A stretch of 6,304 nucleotides of DNA from an uncultured Peptococcaceae bacterium (lineage in GTDB: Bacteria; Bacillota; Dehalobacteriia; UBA4068; JAAVYR01), in the NCBI GenBank assembly GCA_949739465.1, contig CATIYQ010000126.1, positions 1 to 6,304 on the forward strand, in the 5' to 3' direction. This document shows, in pieces, positions 5,487 to 6,304 of the stretch (position 1 is the first letter of the stretch; the number at the start of each line of letters is the position of its first letter). The position numbers and the translations under genes were made by a program. The notes beneath the pieces are model-generated. The model searched no databases. It had not been told where the DNA came from and saw nothing but the letters and a program-made list of their open reading frames with translations.

Positions 5487-5521
5487 AAAAAAACTCTTAC
5501 CTTTTCGGTAAGAGTTTTTTT
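5487..5521. terminator. Bidirectional terminator between cotJC and the methyltransferase gene
   Basis: A perfect 15-bp stem pairs 5487-5501 (A run then CTCTTACC) with 5507-5521 (GGTAAGAG then T run), loop TTTTC. Both strands end in T runs. It therefore serves cotJC on the plus strand and the convergent methyltransferase gene, whose stop codon is at 5526. Confidence 0.9.
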
Positions 5522-5525
5522 TATT

Positions 5526-6059
5526 TTATAAAGCAGTTCCTTTCTTAGGAACGAAGAAAGATTGCATATCGGTTTTTTCTAAAGTCAACAGTTTTATTTT
5601 TTTATCGATACCGCCAGCATATCCCGTCAGACTGCCGTTTGTTCCCACCACACGGTGGCAAGGTATGATAATTGAGATTGGATTATGACTGACAGCTCCC
5701 CCTACCGCTTGGGCAGACATTCGCCCTATACCTCTTTTTGCAGCAAGACGTCTCGCAATTTCCCCATAGGTCATAGTCTTTCCATAAGGAATGGTACAAA
5801 GGATTTCCCAGACCTCGTTTTGAAACGCCGTTCCCGTCAAGTGAAGGGGCGGCATAAAATCAGGCATTTTTCCAGTAAAGTAAATATCCAGCCAACGCCT
5901 TGCCTCCGCAAAAATAGGAAGATCCTTTTCCTCGCGTTCCCTATCCAAGGAACGAGCAAAATATTTTTGTCCTGCAAACCACAATCCTGTTAAACCAACT
6001 TCATCTGCCGCTAAAAGCATATCTCCCAGCGGCGACCTGTAATTGCTTGTATATTGCAT
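5526..6059 (-). CDS. ogt: Methylated-DNA--protein-cysteine methyltransferase (O6-alkylguanine repair)
   Basis: A 177-aa suicide DNA-repair protein that moves an alkyl group from O6-methylguanine (or O4-methylthymine) to its own cysteine. The acceptor is Cys134 in IIPCHRVVG (131-139). Other family marks are FQNEVWEILCTIPYGKTMTYGEIA (79-102, the helix-turn-helix DNA-binding region), GRMSAQAVGGAVSHNP (112-127, with the Asn and Arg-finger neighbourhood) and NGSLTGYAGGIDKK (141-154). The length suits a single-domain Ogt type without an Ada DNA-binding domain. The ATG at 6059 has AAGGA about 10 nt upstream. It stands alone, convergent with cotJC, and has no evident link to sporulation. The symbol ogt is by family; orthology to one named gene is not proven. 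Confidence 0.93.
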   Translation of the reverse strand: MQYTSNYRSPLGDMLLAADEVGLTGLWFAGQKYFARSLDREREEKDLPIFAEARRWLDIYFTGKMPDFMPPLHLTGTAFQNEVWEILCTIPYGKTMTYGEIARRLAAKRGIGRMSAQAVGGAVSHNPISIIIPCHRVVGTNGSLTGYAGGIDKKIKLLTLEKTDMQSFFVPKKGTAL

Positions 6060-6096
6060 ACTATCATTTCCTTATCATGAAAATAACACATAAAAT

Positions 6097-6126
6097 AATC
6101 CCCGACATTAAAAAATGCCGGGGATT
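6097..6126 (-). terminator. Terminator downstream of tRNA-Thr
   Basis: AATCCCCGACATT (6097-6109) pairs with AATGCCGGGGATT (6114-6126) with one A/C mismatch and a 4-nt loop. On the minus strand the hairpin starts 4 nt after the tRNA CCA end and is followed by the T-rich ATTATTTTA. It also separates the tRNA from the methyltransferase gene. Confidence 0.8.
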
Positions 6127-6130
6127 TCTT

Positions 6131-6206
6131 TGGAGCCACAGACCGGAGTCGAACCGGTGACCTCTACCTTACCAAGGTAGCGCTCTACCTACTGAGCTAC
6201 TGCGGC
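6131..6206 (-). tRNA. tRNA-Thr (anticodon GGT)
   Basis: A 76-nt tRNA with encoded CCA. The acceptor GCCGCAG pairs with CTGTGGC (one G-T wobble) and the discriminator is T. The D arm contains GCTC...GAGC with AGTAGGTA in the loop. The anticodon stem CTACC/GGTAG encloses TTGGTAA, giving anticodon GGT, which reads ACC and ACT threonine codons. The T arm has ACCGG/CCGGT around TTCGACT. All arms are intact. No attachment site or element is visible at its 3' end. Confidence 0.96.
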
Positions 6207-6229
6207 ACACAGCCATAACTGCAAGAGCT

Positions 6230-6258
6230 ATTTTACCACAACCTTTTTCTATATGCAA
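6230..6258 (-). promoter_or_regulatory. Probable sigma-A promoter of tRNA-Thr
   Basis: On the minus strand TTGCAT (6258-6253), a 17-nt spacer and TAAAAT (6235-6230). The -10 matches 5 of 6 consensus bases; the -35 matches only TTG. Transcription would start about 17 nt before the mature tRNA. Bases 6259-6304 hold AT-rich DNA with no gene that I can see. Confidence 0.45.
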
Positions 6259-6304
6259 GTAAATCTTAAAAATTTCTTCTGTTTTTTCCCTTCTTTTTTC
6301 GGTT

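Noticed and set aside
6131..6206. tRNA-Thr as the element's attachment site
   Set aside because: No copy of the core GGTACAGAAG or duplicated tRNA end is present; the element boundaries are in cotJC.

Overview
The window comes from an endospore-forming member of the Bacillota. The signs are a cotJABC spore-coat operon, BclA-type collagen-like spore-surface genes, strong AGGAGG-type ribosome binding sites and a CisA/SpoIVCA-like large serine recombinase. Base composition is moderate. I cannot separate Clostridia, Negativicutes and Bacilli from the sequence alone.

Layout. Bases 1-668 (+) hold cotJA, cotJB and the first 64 codons of cotJC. Bases 659-5080 are an inserted element of about 4.4 kb, bounded by a 10-bp direct repeat GGTACAGAAG at 659-668 and 5071-5080. 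All its genes lie on the minus strand. At its right end is a candidate sigma-K promoter, followed by an operon of two collagen-like proteins (380 and 390 aa) that ends in a strong hairpin terminator. Next comes a candidate sigma-E-like promoter, a 62-aa protein and a translationally coupled 508-aa serine recombinase, whose stop codon lies 31 bp from the left core. Bases 5071-5463 (+) are the rest of cotJC with its terminator. Beyond it are a minus-strand O6-methylguanine-DNA methyltransferase gene and a minus-strand tRNA-Thr(GGT) with promoter and terminator.

Main result. Removing exactly one core copy plus the DNA between the cores (4412 bp) joins cotJC in frame into a 191-aa protein of normal family length. 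The joined motif is IGTEELAHLEM, which carries an ExxH metal-ligand motif typical of manganese-catalase-like ferritin folds. The circular junction formed by excision would carry an 11-bp inverted repeat placed symmetrically about the core, as expected for a serine-integrase attP. The architecture matches skin-type elements that interrupt sporulation genes and are excised in the mother cell (sigK skin; SPbeta in spsM). Here the target is cotJC and the cargo is spore-surface collagen.

How the parts may work together (inference). In vegetative cells cotJC is split. In the sporulating mother cell the small protein and recombinase would be made, the element would excise as a circle and cotJC would be restored. 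The circle would still carry the collagen operon, placed downstream of the recombinase in the same orientation, so it could keep supplying spore-surface protein. The germline copy in the forespore would stay integrated.
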